From Methylibium petroleiphilum PM1 (lineage in GTDB: Bacteria; Pseudomonadota; Gammaproteobacteria; Burkholderiales; Burkholderiaceae_C): a stretch of DNA of 64,000 nucleotides. The DNA is taken from the NCBI RefSeq assembly GCF_000015725.1, contig NC_008825.1, positions 1,798,001-1,862,000 on the forward strand, given 5' to 3'. The notes under the pieces were generated by a model. That model made no database searches, had not been told where the DNA came from, and was given only the letters and a program-made list of their open reading frames with translations. This document shows positions 1 to 8,655 of this stretch, piece by piece (position 1 is the stretch's first letter; each line of letters opens with the position of its first letter). The translations under genes were made by a program, and so were the position numbers.

Positions 1-641
1 GCGAGCGCAGCCATGAAGTTGTCTTCAACTGCAATGAGCACGGCGTCAACTCGGTCGTCCGAAGTCTCTTCATCGTCAGCACCGGCGCTGGTCACCTTGG
101 CGTCGCGTTGGCTTAGGCCAGCAACAAGTGCATCGTCGCTGCCTCGGTCCGCAGCGAACCAATCGGCGAGATCTCGGGCAAGGCCGTCCAAGTCGCGGAG
201 CATGAGTTTCGCCAGCCCTGTCTCCATCGTCGACAGGTTCGCCTCGCCGAGTCCTTTGTAGAGGAGCGAGTAGGCCCGAGCCGAGAAGCGGCCCAAGTGG
301 TAGGCGGCGGCAGCGACGAGCCGATGAAAGCCTCGTTCAGCGCCGGCCGGTCCGCGTGCGACGACAGCTTCGAGTGCCTCGGCGGCAATCTCAAAGGCCT
401 TGCGCGCCGTTGCGGCATCGCCACCCAGGTCGGTGTAGCGAAGCCCGTGCAGCAGGAGCGAGTAACCGTAGGACAGCAGCTCGTCCGACAACTCCGCGCC
501 GAAGTTCGGAGATTCCTCTGGCAGAACGCCTTCGCGCCAGATCATGCCGCGCGCCTGGCCGCGGGCGAGCAGGCGCGCACGGTAGCCGGGCACCACGGCT
601 GCTTCGATGTTTATCCGGAGTTCGTCGAGCGTCGCAGCCAT
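1..641 (-). CDS. N-terminal part of a probable HamB-like Hachiman defence protein (runs off the window)
   Basis: This reading frame starts with ATG at 641 and stays open to the window edge, giving about 213 residues. It begins MAATLDELRINIEAA and is largely helical, with no motif that identifies it alone. The stop of the upstream nuclease gene and this ATG share one base (TAATG), so the two are translationally coupled. In Hachiman systems the gene next to HamA is a superfamily 2 helicase (HamB). The helicase motifs would lie outside the window, so this identity rests on position and coupling only. It could instead be another accessory subunit. Confidence 0.55.
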   Translation of the reverse strand, partial: MAATLDELRINIEAAVVPGYRARLLARGQARGMIWREGVLPEESPNFGAELSDELLSYGYSLLLHGLRYTDLGGDAATARKAFEIAAEALEAVVARGPAGAERGFHRLVAAAAYHLGRFSARAYSLLYKGLGEANLSTMETGLAKLMLRDLDGLARDLADWFAADRGSDDALVAGLSQRDAKVTSAGADDEETSDDRVDAVLIAVEDNFMAAL

Positions 642-1402
642 TACTTGCCCACCGCCACGAAGACCGCCTTGATGAATTCCTGGTGCCCTTCGACGCGAAG
701 GCCGACGTAATGCTGCGGCACAGGACCCGCATACGCCTGCAAGTTCACCTTTAGGAACTTCAAGGGGTCGTTACCTGAGAAGGTAAAGAGCATGTGTGAG
801 ATCTGAGATGGGCGAATGCCTTCCTTGAGCTGTGCCTTGTCCAGAGCATCGCCCAGCGCGGTGTCGCCAGCCTCATTCGCCCGATCGGCAACGAAGGCAA
901 GCGCATGTGGTGACGGCAGTCCGTTGTTGGCCGAAAGCGCCGTTCTGGCCTCGTCGATCACCTCCGTACGCATCCCGGCCCGGCTCTTCACCTCAGCCTT
1001 CAAAATCTTCAGCGGGCCACCCTTGGGGTCCAGCTTGAACGCCAGGACATCTTCGCCGCGCATCGACATGTTGCGATGGTCCTTCCAGCGCAAACGTTTG
1101 ATGCCAAGGCTGAATGGCGTGGCTGCGTGCACATAGGCGTTGCAAAGAATCTCGCCGAGGTCACCGGAGCGAATGGACGCCTGAGTTGGAAGCTTCTGCT
1201 CGACGTGCGCCGCGGCTGCCGGCTTCCCCAACTTCCTCAGCAGACCCGCGATTCGCTTCGGGTCTACGTAGTAGCTCGGTACGGCCTTGGCAACCGCTTC
1301 AACTGCCTGCGCCTGCTTGGTGGCGTCAACGGCCAGGCGGAGCAGCTTGTGCTTCGGTACGGATTCCTCGTTCTCTATACACCACTTCGATAGGTCCAAC
1401 AT
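641..1402 (-). CDS. hamA: HamA-like nuclease (DUF1837), Hachiman anti-phage system
   Basis: This 253-residue protein resembles the DUF1837/HamA C-terminal family. The sequence shows a PD-(D/E)xK-like layout: a GDLGE motif with Glu84, a basic stretch RWKDHRNM near 106-112, RGEDVLAF with Asp118, and KAEVKSR with Glu137 and Lys139. The expected role is the DNA-cutting or DNA-sensing effector of a two-gene Hachiman defence system. It sits at the accessory end of a conjugative-element remnant, a common place for defence cargo. No signal peptide or membrane segment is seen. The fold assignment is from motif pattern and could be wrong in detail. Confidence 0.65.
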   Translation of the reverse strand: MLDLSKWCIENEESVPKHKLLRLAVDATKQAQAVEAVAKAVPSYYVDPKRIAGLLRKLGKPAAAAHVEQKLPTQASIRSGDLGEILCNAYVHAATPFSLGIKRLRWKDHRNMSMRGEDVLAFKLDPKGGPLKILKAEVKSRAGMRTEVIDEARTALSANNGLPSPHALAFVADRANEAGDTALGDALDKAQLKEGIRPSQISHMLFTFSGNDPLKFLKVNLQAYAGPVPQHYVGLRVEGHQEFIKAVFVAVGK

Positions 1403-1760
1403 GCTCCCTCTGCCGTCGTTCCACCCTTCTTTGAGGGTGCGAAATCAACTTCACCAGTCGTGGGACTTCTGGCCCAATTGTCCGATACCCAGGACGTCGA
1501 GAGTCGCCGAACTCCGAGCGCCGGGTTGGTTTGAGGGCGCGGCAGCGGTAGATGTGCCTCTCTTGCGGGGTCGCACCGGGGCGAATCCCGGCCTCATCGA
1601 GATGAAGCTCGCTCATGTGACACGCACTCGATGGACTGCAGGTCGAAAGTCCTTTCTGTTCGGGTTGCTTCGCGGCAAGGTGCAGCAGCTCCGGCGGCAC
1701 CGACGGCATCCAGGCGGGCTAGCAAGTCGCACTACTTCTGTACAAGTAGCGCGTCTGCGG
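1403..1760. other. Intergenic stretch between the defence genes and DUF1173
   Basis: I see no convincing gene in these 358 bases. They separate the two minus-strand blocks and should hold the promoter of the defence pair. One short dyad is visible at 1732-1749, CTACTT and AAGTAG around a six-base centre, which could be an operator. Confidence 0.4.
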
Positions 1761-3038
1761 TCATCCTGCGTGAGCTGGCCAGGTTGCTCGTTCTGCGTGC
1801 GTGGGCGCCGCCCTGTGCGAATTGGTGCGAGGTGGCGGGAAAGAAGGCATCGACTCGCTGGACCGACACCATATCCAGCTCGGTTGGCCAGTCTCGTAGA
1901 CAGGCACAGCTTCGTCGAAGCCGGCGGGAACGATGAACAGCATCGGCGCCGACCCTTCGCAGTCGGTGAGCGCGGCGCTCGCGATCCTGTCCTTCTTTCC
2001 GAGGTTGTAGTGCAGGCCCTTCACGAAGGCGCGGCTCTCACCGACGAGCTTGTCCAGGAGCTGCTTCTCGAACCCATCTTCGACCGGCAGCCATTGCCGC
2101 GTCACTGGCATCAGGGACAGCTCGTGGATCGCCGGAACGCCGGCGCTGCTCACGCCAAAGGTGGCGATCATCACCATGCGGATGTCGTCGCTGGCACCCC
2201 ACAGCGCCAGTTCGGACTCGAAGCGCCGGCCGAGCCGCCTGTACAGCTGCTCGTCGATTGCGAAGGCCTGGTCGGGCAGGTGCTTCACGATCGCCTTGAA
2301 GCCGTAGCGTGCTGGCACGATCTCCTTGACCTCGCAGATCAGCAGCATCAGCTGCTGTTCCTTTCCGGGCGCAGGCACGGCGCTTTGCCACTGCGCCAGG
2401 CGGCGGGCATTGTTCGCGTCGCGCTCTTCAATAAAGAACGGTTCCGGCACGTAGAGCCGGGCGCGCAGGGCGTCGCCGCGGGCGAGCTTGTGCTCGGCTG
2501 CGTGGAGCAGGTGCCTTCGCACTGTCGCCCAGGTTCGCTTGCCAACGAAGCCGGGATGCCAGCGCGTCAGCTCGGCCTGGTCCCACAGGTAGTGCAGCAG
2601 GCCGCGCAGTGAGAGCTTGGTCCCGGTGGAGGAAACGCTATCGCCCTCTCCGCCAGTGGGAGGGATCGTCGACCGGCCGGGCATCTTGGTCAGCGGGAAG
2701 TCCAGGTTGAGCGTCGTCTCGCCGGTGGCCGGGTCCTCGGTGATCGCGCTGCCCAGTACCTGCCCCAGGCCGGAGAACTCGGCCGGCGGTTCGTAGGACG
2801 GGCAGTCGGGCGCGTGGTGGCTTCCCGTGTCCGGCATGCGCTTGACGATATAGCCATCGCCCAGGCGCGCCACATACATCTCGATGCCTTCGACCATGCA
2901 CATGCAGCGGGGGCGCTGGTGGGCCGTATGCGCTTCCGCGACGGCATCTGCGAACCTTCGCGCCGCGACCTCGAAGCGACGGCCGGCGATCTCATAGACT
3001 GCAGCGGCTGCCGTGATGCCCTGGGCCGAAGTCTCCAC
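1761..3038 (-). CDS. DUF1173 family protein of conjugative elements
   Basis: This 425-residue protein matches the DUF1173 family, which is repeatedly found in ICE and plasmid transfer regions and has no defined activity. Visible features are an early Cys/His cluster (CMCMVEG near 46-52, then an HHAPDCP motif near 74-80) that looks metal-binding, and the conserved LTRWHPGFVGKR segment. Family members usually end soon after the Trp-rich SWIWCR segment. Here about 30 further low-complexity residues follow, suggesting an altered 3' end. It follows the KfrB/LPD7 gene with a 10-base gap, so it is probably co-transcribed with the transfer genes. Confidence 0.7.
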   Translation of the reverse strand: METSAQGITAAAAVYEIAGRRFEVAARRFADAVAEAHTAHQRPRCMCMVEGIEMYVARLGDGYIVKRMPDTGSHHAPDCPSYEPPAEFSGLGQVLGSAITEDPATGETTLNLDFPLTKMPGRSTIPPTGGEGDSVSSTGTKLSLRGLLHYLWDQAELTRWHPGFVGKRTWATVRRHLLHAAEHKLARGDALRARLYVPEPFFIEERDANNARRLAQWQSAVPAPGKEQQLMLLICEVKEIVPARYGFKAIVKHLPDQAFAIDEQLYRRLGRRFESELALWGASDDIRMVMIATFGVSSAGVPAIHELSLMPVTRQWLPVEDGFEKQLLDKLVGESRAFVKGLHYNLGKKDRIASAALTDCEGSAPMLFIVPAGFDEAVPVYETGQPSWIWCRSSESMPSFPPPRTNSHRAAPTHAERATWPAHAG

Positions 3039-3048
3039 GGGCCTGGCC

Positions 3049-4191
3049 TCACCGCACGGGTGCTGGCGCGGCGCGGTCGCGCGAGCGCTGCATCTCGGGC
3101 GTGGGGACGACTACCGGGCGGTGCGACGGTGCCGCCTTGTCGTAGACCTTCACCTTGGGCACTTGGCCGTCGCGGATGCGCTGGGCTAGCTTCTCGGTGG
3201 CGGCGGCCATCACGGCTGCACGCTGCTTCTCGGGCACCTTCTTGGCGACAAGCACCGCCTCGATGGCGGCGAGCACGGCTTTGCGGCCGCCGCCGCCGCG
3301 GGCGGATGCCTTCTCGGCTGGCGCCGCCGCCGCACCGCTGCTCGCATCCCGGGCCGGCTCGATGCGATTGACCTGGCGCGCCTCGCGCTCGCGCTTGAGC
3401 ACTTCCAGGTCACCGGGGTTCGGCTCGTAGCCCAGGGTCTTTACGCCGCGCACGGAGGCCTCGAGCCAGACCATGCGCTTGAAGTCATCGTTGCCCGAGA
3501 CGCGCAGCGCCTTCCAGTTGCGTGCCTCGGCCACGTCGACCATCGAGCGTGCAACCGAGGGGCTGTTGGTGTCGGTGGCCAGGCGGAAGGTCGACTCGGT
3601 GAAGGCGACGCGCGAGGTGTCGCCGCGGAAACGGTACTCGGTGCGGCCGATGGTCACGTCGCCCATCGTCACCGGTGCGCGCTTGATGATGTAGCGTTCC
3701 ATCAGTGCTGATTCGAGGCGCGCGACGAGCGCAGCACGTTCGGCCTGGGCGTCGATCTTCGCGACGGCCTTGGCATCGACTTGCTCCGGCTGCGCCGTGG
3801 CCTTGCTGGCGCGGGAAGCCGGGGCGGCGCTCGCGGCCTCGGGCACGTCGTCTCGCACCGGACCCGGGTCCAGCGGTCGCTCGGGCGGCGCTGGACGCTG
3901 CTCACCGCGTTGCCACGCGCCGTCGACCTTCTGGATCGGGGTGCGCTTGCCGTCCTCGGCCACGGCGACGAAGCGCGTGCTGCCGAGCTGGTCCGCCTTG
4001 GCGACCATCTCCGGGAACGTATTCGCGCGGTAGGTCACCTCGGCGAACGGGTCTCGCAGCTCGAAGCGTTCGCCGGGCTCCGGCTCCGGCGTCTGGAACT
4101 TCGCTATGGCCACTGGCGCACGGTTGGCGGGCTCGACGGTGCCGCCCTGGACGGGCGCGGCCTGTCGGACGGGGGTGTTGTCTGCATCCAT
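3049..4191 (-). CDS. KfrB and LPD7 domain protein
   Basis: This 380-residue protein has an N-terminal KfrB-like segment (about 47-92, with YRANTFPEMVAKADQLGST) and a central LPD7 domain (about 165-270, including WKALRVSGNDDFKR). A Lys/Arg/Ala-rich tail follows. LPD domains are accessory modules of large polyvalent proteins from plasmids and ICEs, often near relaxases. No relaxase domain is visible, so this is probably a stand-alone relative or the remnant of a longer protein. It lies in the minus-strand transfer operon between the OmpA-like lipoprotein and DUF1173. Confidence 0.65.
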   Translation of the reverse strand: MDADNTPVRQAAPVQGGTVEPANRAPVAIAKFQTPEPEPGERFELRDPFAEVTYRANTFPEMVAKADQLGSTRFVAVAEDGKRTPIQKVDGAWQRGEQRPAPPERPLDPGPVRDDVPEAASAAPASRASKATAQPEQVDAKAVAKIDAQAERAALVARLESALMERYIIKRAPVTMGDVTIGRTEYRFRGDTSRVAFTESTFRLATDTNSPSVARSMVDVAEARNWKALRVSGNDDFKRMVWLEASVRGVKTLGYEPNPGDLEVLKREREARQVNRIEPARDASSGAAAAPAEKASARGGGGRKAVLAAIEAVLVAKKVPEKQRAAVMAAATEKLAQRIRDGQVPKVKVYDKAAPSHRPVVVPTPEMQRSRDRAAPAPVR

Positions 4192-4222
4192 GGCGACCTC
4201 GCGATGTTGGGTTGGAGATGGC

Positions 4223-4876
4223 TCAGGGCTGGGCGACGGCTGTCGCGCTCAGCGCGACCGGCAGCGCGCGGTACAGCTCGATCTCGACGCGGCGGTTCAG
4301 GCCGCGGCCTCCGGCGCTGGCGTTGTCGGCCACGTGGTCGCCGGCAGGCTGGTAGGTGGCGCGGATGCGGGCCGGGTCCACGCCCGCGGCCACCAGGTAG
4401 TCGCGCACCGCTGCCGCCCGCTCCCGGGCGATCCGGCTCTCGGTCGGTGCGTCGGTGGTGCCATCGGTGCGCCCGCGCAGCAGGACCAGCGGAGAGTTCT
4501 TCGCGTCCTCGACCAGTGCGGCCGTGACGTCGGGCGGGATGGCGACGCGCGCGCTGCCGAAGTCGAACCGCACGGTGAAGACGCTGTTGGCCTTGACCTG
4601 CTGGGCGGCCGGCGCCTGCATGGCGGCCAGCAGCTGCTGGCGCGCCGCCAGGTTCGCCAGCGTGGCGGCGGTGGTTTCGGCAACGCGGCTGGACTCCGTG
4701 GCCAGCAGGCGGGTGTTCTGCAGGTCGTTCTTGCAGACCTGCAGCTCGACGGCCATCTGGGAGTTCACCGGTCGCTTCTGCGACTTGTCAACCGTCGGCG
4801 GCTTCGGCGGGGAACTGCACGAGGCCAGCGCGAAGAGCCAGGGCACGAAGGGTGTGAGGGCGATGCGGGTTCGCAT
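4223..4876 (-). CDS. OmpA-like lipoprotein of the conjugation cluster
   Basis: The protein is 217 residues from ATG at 4876, which sits just after the virD4 stop. It has a lipoprotein signal with lipobox LASC (Cys near 20), a helical middle region, and a C-terminal OmpA-type peptidoglycan-binding domain. That domain shows the FDFGSARV start and a late NRRVEIELYR motif. Such lipoproteins are expected to anchor or stabilise the secretion channel at the outer membrane and murein. An upstream in-frame ATG exists but would place 66 residues over virD4, so I reject it. Confidence 0.75.
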   Translation of the reverse strand: MRTRIALTPFVPWLFALASCSSPPKPPTVDKSQKRPVNSQMAVELQVCKNDLQNTRLLATESSRVAETTAATLANLAARQQLLAAMQAPAAQQVKANSVFTVRFDFGSARVAIPPDVTAALVEDAKNSPLVLLRGRTDGTTDAPTESRIARERAAAVRDYLVAAGVDPARIRATYQPAGDHVADNASAGGRGLNRRVEIELYRALPVALSATAVAQP

Positions 4877-4892
4877 GGCGTTGCTCCCGGGT

Positions 4893-6122
4893 CTAGGTGA
4901 TGTCGGCGCGTTCGATGACGGACGGATCGGCGATGACCACGGTGCTGTCTTCGCTGAGCAGGACGTCGTCTTCGTCGGCGACGGCTTCGATCGCGCCGCC
5001 GTTCGAGGCTCCGCCCGGCCGAGGGCCGACCATGAAGTCGAGGATGCCTTCGGCGACCTGGCCGGGCTCGCCATCGGCGAGTGCGGGCAGCCGGCTCATG
5101 TCGTAGGCCAGTTGCTCGTAGTCCAAGCCATCGCCCGGGCCCAGCTCGTCGTCCACGTAGCGCCAGCGCTCCTGCACGCGGGCCAGGTGCAGGTCCATGT
5201 TCATGCGCGGCACCGCCGGTGCCGGCCGCAGGCGCGAGGTGAAGGCCTTGTCGCGGTAGTAGCGGATCTTCTCGCCGAGGATCGGCTTGCAGTTCTCGAA
5301 TATCACCACCAGGCGCTCGCTGCCCAGCTCCTTGAACTCCTGCGGCAGCAGCAGCGCGCGGCGCTGCTCGCTCTCGTTGCGGCTGACGGTGCTGTGCCCG
5401 TGGCCGCTGAAGGATCGGCTGTGCCCGCGCGAGGTGGCGCGCTCGGTGAAGTGGCCGAGCATGGCGCTGTACTCGTCGGCGTCACGCTGGCTGCGCGCGT
5501 CCTCGTCAAACGGCGAGAAGGCGTAGACCGCCTGCCCGTGTGCGGCGCGGTAGCCGGCCGTGATGTCGTAGTTCTCGCCCTTGATGTCAAGCACGACGAC
5601 GGAGTCGGGCCAGTTGAGCAGGTTCGGGATCACGACGCCCACGCCCTTGCCGCTGCGGGTCGGCGCCGACAGCATCACTGAGAGCTGGCCAGGAAGCGAC
5701 AGGAACTTGCCCCGGTGGCGGCCGATGAGGATGCCCGGCTGCCCGTCGCCGCCCGTGAGGCCCGCGCGATCAACCTCGGCGGGGCTGGCGAAGCGGGCAT
5801 CGCCATGCAGGGCCCGCCGCGGACGTGCGGCGGCGACCAGACCGGCTGGCAGCAGGATCAACAGGCCGATCCCCGACACGCCGATCGCGAGTTGCAGCTT
5901 CTTGCGGAGCTGGGCATCGTCGGCGTAGAGGCCCCAGTAGTGAACGATGCTGGCGAACTGCGCCTGCTTGGGGTTCGCCTTGTTCAGAACCAAGAACAGC
6001 ACACCGGCCAGGTAGACCGCCGCGCAGGCCAGTGCGATGTAGCCCATGACGGCGAAGGCGCCGGCCGCGACCTTGCGGCCCGTGGGCCAGGCCGAGAACG
6101 GAAGGGCTGCAACGCTGCTCAT
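4893..6122 (-). CDS. virD4: VirD4/TraG type IV coupling protein with a large internal deletion
   Basis: Coupling proteins of this family are membrane ATPases of about 600-670 residues that feed DNA to the secretion channel. This one is 409 residues. It keeps two N-terminal membrane segments (about 20-45 and 75-100) and the Walker A motif APTRSGKGVG near 155-165. It also keeps the KGENYDITAGYR segment and the C-terminal RRALLLPQE and IRYYRD region. Directly after FSPFDEDARSQR the sequence jumps to the late DADEYSAMLG motif, so roughly 200-250 residues including Walker B are missing. The frame is intact, but the ATPase should be inactive. The start overlaps the virB11 stop (ATGA). Confidence 0.8.
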   Translation of the reverse strand: MSSVAALPFSAWPTGRKVAAGAFAVMGYIALACAAVYLAGVLFLVLNKANPKQAQFASIVHYWGLYADDAQLRKKLQLAIGVSGIGLLILLPAGLVAAARPRRALHGDARFASPAEVDRAGLTGGDGQPGILIGRHRGKFLSLPGQLSVMLSAPTRSGKGVGVVIPNLLNWPDSVVVLDIKGENYDITAGYRAAHGQAVYAFSPFDEDARSQRDADEYSAMLGHFTERATSRGHSRSFSGHGHSTVSRNESEQRRALLLPQEFKELGSERLVVIFENCKPILGEKIRYYRDKAFTSRLRPAPAVPRMNMDLHLARVQERWRYVDDELGPGDGLDYEQLAYDMSRLPALADGEPGQVAEGILDFMVGPRPGGASNGGAIEAVADEDDVLLSEDSTVVIADPSVIERADIT

Positions 6123-7204
6123 GCTGCCGCCGACTGCTGATCCCAGCGCCCGAGCCGCTGGCGCCGGGGCTCGTAGAGGATCTCGGAGATGAAGCGCCCG
6201 TGCTCGTCGCGATCGAACTGCACGATCACGTCGACGACGACGCTGAGCAGCCACTTGATCTCGTCCATGCGCAGGCCACCGCCAGCGCCGGTCTCGCGGA
6301 TCATCAGCGACATCTGCTCGAAGGCCAGCGCACAGCTGCCTGCATGCACGCTAGTGATGCTGCCCGGGTGGCCCGAGGCCGCGAGACGCACGAAGTAGAA
6401 GCACTCGTCGCCCCGCACTTCGGCCAGGAAGATGCGGTCGGGCTTCATACGAAGGCAGGCTTCGAGCAGCGACTTCGCAGTCACGCGGGCCGTGCCCTGG
6501 GCATCCTTGCTGTAGAACAAGTGCACCACGTTCGGGTGGTTCGGCAGGGTCAGCTCGGCCGTGTCCTGGATCGTGATCAGCCGCTCGTGCTTCGGCACTT
6601 CCTCGACCAGGCCCTTCATGAAGGTGGTCTTGCCCGAGCCGGTCTTGCCGCTGACGACGATGGTCTGGTGCTTGCGGACGGCCAGCCGCAGGAACTCGGC
6701 ATAGCGGCCGGCGTCCTTCAGCTCGACCAGTTCGCGCTCGAAGGGCAGCAGGTCCGCGTTCGGGGTGCGCGTCACGGTGGCCGTGCGCTCGAACAGGCCC
6801 TCGCGCTCGAAATCGTCCAGCCGCTTGATCAGGTGCGACGGCTTGCGCACCGTGATCGATACCGTACCCCGCGGCACGGCCGGTGGGATGACGAACTGGA
6901 TGCGCTCGCCGCTGGGCAGCGTGGCCGACAGCAGTGGCCGTTCCTGGTTGACCTGCTGGTCGCAGAAGGTGGCGACGGCGGTGGCGAGCGACAGGCAGCG
7001 CTCCTGCGTCATCTCGGGCGCCGGTACGGTCTGCCAGCCACGCACCGTCTCGACCAGCAGTTCGCCGGGCCGGTTGACGCAGACTTCCAGCACGCCGGGC
7101 GCATCGAGTTGGTCGCGCAGAGGGCGCAGGAACTCGACGACCGACGTGGCATCACCGCACCAGCCTTCGCCGAGATCCTCGCGCTCGCAGGCGTGCTGGT
7201 TCAT
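6119..7204 (-). CDS. virB11: VirB11 secretion ATPase
   Basis: This 361-residue hexameric traffic ATPase is expected to act on the cytoplasmic face of a type IV secretion system. The Walker A motif GKTGSGKTT lies near 186-194. The Asp-box region ITIQDTAEL follows, then LRMKPDRIFLAEVRG (Walker B region) and the SGHPGSITSVHAG His box. Length and motif order are normal, so this gene looks intact. It overlaps both neighbours by four bases (ATGA), consistent with a tightly coupled operon. Confidence 0.9.
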   Translation of the reverse strand: MNQHACEREDLGEGWCGDATSVVEFLRPLRDQLDAPGVLEVCVNRPGELLVETVRGWQTVPAPEMTQERCLSLATAVATFCDQQVNQERPLLSATLPSGERIQFVIPPAVPRGTVSITVRKPSHLIKRLDDFEREGLFERTATVTRTPNADLLPFERELVELKDAGRYAEFLRLAVRKHQTIVVSGKTGSGKTTFMKGLVEEVPKHERLITIQDTAELTLPNHPNVVHLFYSKDAQGTARVTAKSLLEACLRMKPDRIFLAEVRGDECFYFVRLAASGHPGSITSVHAGSCALAFEQMSLMIRETGAGGGLRMDEIKWLLSVVVDVIVQFDRDEHGRFISEILYEPRRQRLGRWDQQSAAA

Positions 7205-8655
7205 TGCGTGCCCTCGCGAGGCGGCGCGCTGGCCGTCGGCCGCAGTTCATACACCGACGAGAAGTCCACGTCGCGGGCGACGTAGATGCCGACGATGCCG
7301 CCCTGGTTCTGGTAGATCAGCGGCGGGATGTTGATCGTGCTGTCCAGCACCTTCTCGGCGAGCTTGCTGGTGTTGGCCGTGGTGGACGGCAGCACGATGG
7401 TGTCGGCCTGCCTGTCGCTGGCCTGGTTCTGGATGACCAGCTTCACCGAGTCGTCGATCAGCGACAGCAGCATGGCCGCGCCGATGCGCTCGCCCCAGCG
7501 GTTGTCGACGTAGCCGTCGATGCCGGATTCGCCGAGCTGTCCGGTGCCGGGCGAGTCGATGTCCACCGTCACGCCCAGCGGCGTGCGGATGCGGGTCCAG
7601 AGCACGGGGATGCGGACCGTGCCCGGCCGGACCGAGGCGATGCGGTACTCACCGTCAAGGTGCGAGCCACGCTCGATCAGCAGCACGCGGCCGTCGTCGC
7701 TGAAGACATTGCGCTGGACTTGGCAGCCGACGAGGCCCGAGGTGGCGCTGATCACCTTGGTCTTCAGCGCGCAGGTGAAGGCTGTGCCCTTGGGCAGCGT
7801 CAGGCTGCGGTTGCCAAGCATCGAAGCGGCCACCTTCGGGGTGGAGGACCCCTGAAGCTGGCCCCCGAACAGGCCACCCCCTGCGGGTGGCGCACCGATG
7901 GGTGCGGTGCCCGCCATCGGGGGCCCACCGAGGAGGGACCCCGACGGCAGCTGCCCGGTGGCCTGGCCCGTGGCCAGCGCCGCGGTCTTGGTGAGGTTGT
8001 CGAGCAGGCCCTGGAGCTGGCGCTGATAGCCCTGCAGGTTGCGGGAGGTTGCGGCGAGCGGATCGTTCGCGTCGGCGGGCTCGGCCGCCGTCGGGCCCTC
8101 GTCAGGCGGTGCACCAGCATCCATCCTTCGGTTGGACGACCCTTGCGGAGGGAGTGCCCCCGGCCGGGTGGTGACCAGCAAGACGGGGGCATCCTCCGGC
8201 GGGACCACCTTCGGGCCACCCGGTGCGGGTGCCGCCGATCCGGTGCGCCGCACGCCGATGGGTTCGGCCAGCTCGTCAGCGGTGGGCGTCAGGGCCGGGA
8301 TGCGCGGTGCAGTGGCCACCGCTGCGCTGGCTGTTGGAGCGGGCGGCATCTCGAGCCTGCGCGGCTCTGCCGTGGCTGCGGTCGGCTTGTCGCGCACCAG
8401 CTTCGACTCCGCCTCGTCGGCCTTCTTGCCGCTGGCCGAGAAGCGCTGGATGGTGACTGCCGCCACCGCGACCAGGGAGCCGACGAGCAGCGCCACGGCC
8501 AGCAGGCCCTTCTTCGACATCGAAACGCGCTGCCGGGCAGCGACATCGGGAATGCCGGGCTCGCCGGGCAGGGGCGAGATGCCACTGCCGTCGGGCTCGA
8601 TCTCGGCGCCCAGGTCTGGATCGCGGTCCCGCGGATCGCTCGGGTCGTGCGTCAT
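7201..8655 (-). CDS. virB10: VirB10/TrbI-like channel scaffold protein
   Basis: This 484-residue protein has a short cytoplasmic tail and one membrane segment (about 48-67, LLAVALLVGSLVAVAAV). A long Pro/Ala-rich periplasmic linker follows, then a C-terminal VirB10 domain from about 280 with NRSLTLPKGTAFTCAL and GYVDNRWGERIGAA. VirB10 spans both membranes and gates the channel core with VirB7 and VirB9. The gene overlaps virB11 and virB9 by four bases each. Length and motifs are normal. Confidence 0.9.
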   Translation of the reverse strand: MTHDPSDPRDRDPDLGAEIEPDGSGISPLPGEPGIPDVAARQRVSMSKKGLLAVALLVGSLVAVAAVTIQRFSASGKKADEAESKLVRDKPTAATAEPRRLEMPPAPTASAAVATAPRIPALTPTADELAEPIGVRRTGSAAPAPGGPKVVPPEDAPVLLVTTRPGALPPQGSSNRRMDAGAPPDEGPTAAEPADANDPLAATSRNLQGYQRQLQGLLDNLTKTAALATGQATGQLPSGSLLGGPPMAGTAPIGAPPAGGGLFGGQLQGSSTPKVAASMLGNRSLTLPKGTAFTCALKTKVISATSGLVGCQVQRNVFSDDGRVLLIERGSHLDGEYRIASVRPGTVRIPVLWTRIRTPLGVTVDIDSPGTGQLGESGIDGYVDNRWGERIGAAMLLSLIDDSVKLVIQNQASDRQADTIVLPSTTANTSKLAEKVLDSTINIPPLIYQNQGGIVGIYVARDVDFSSVYELRPTASAPPREGTQ

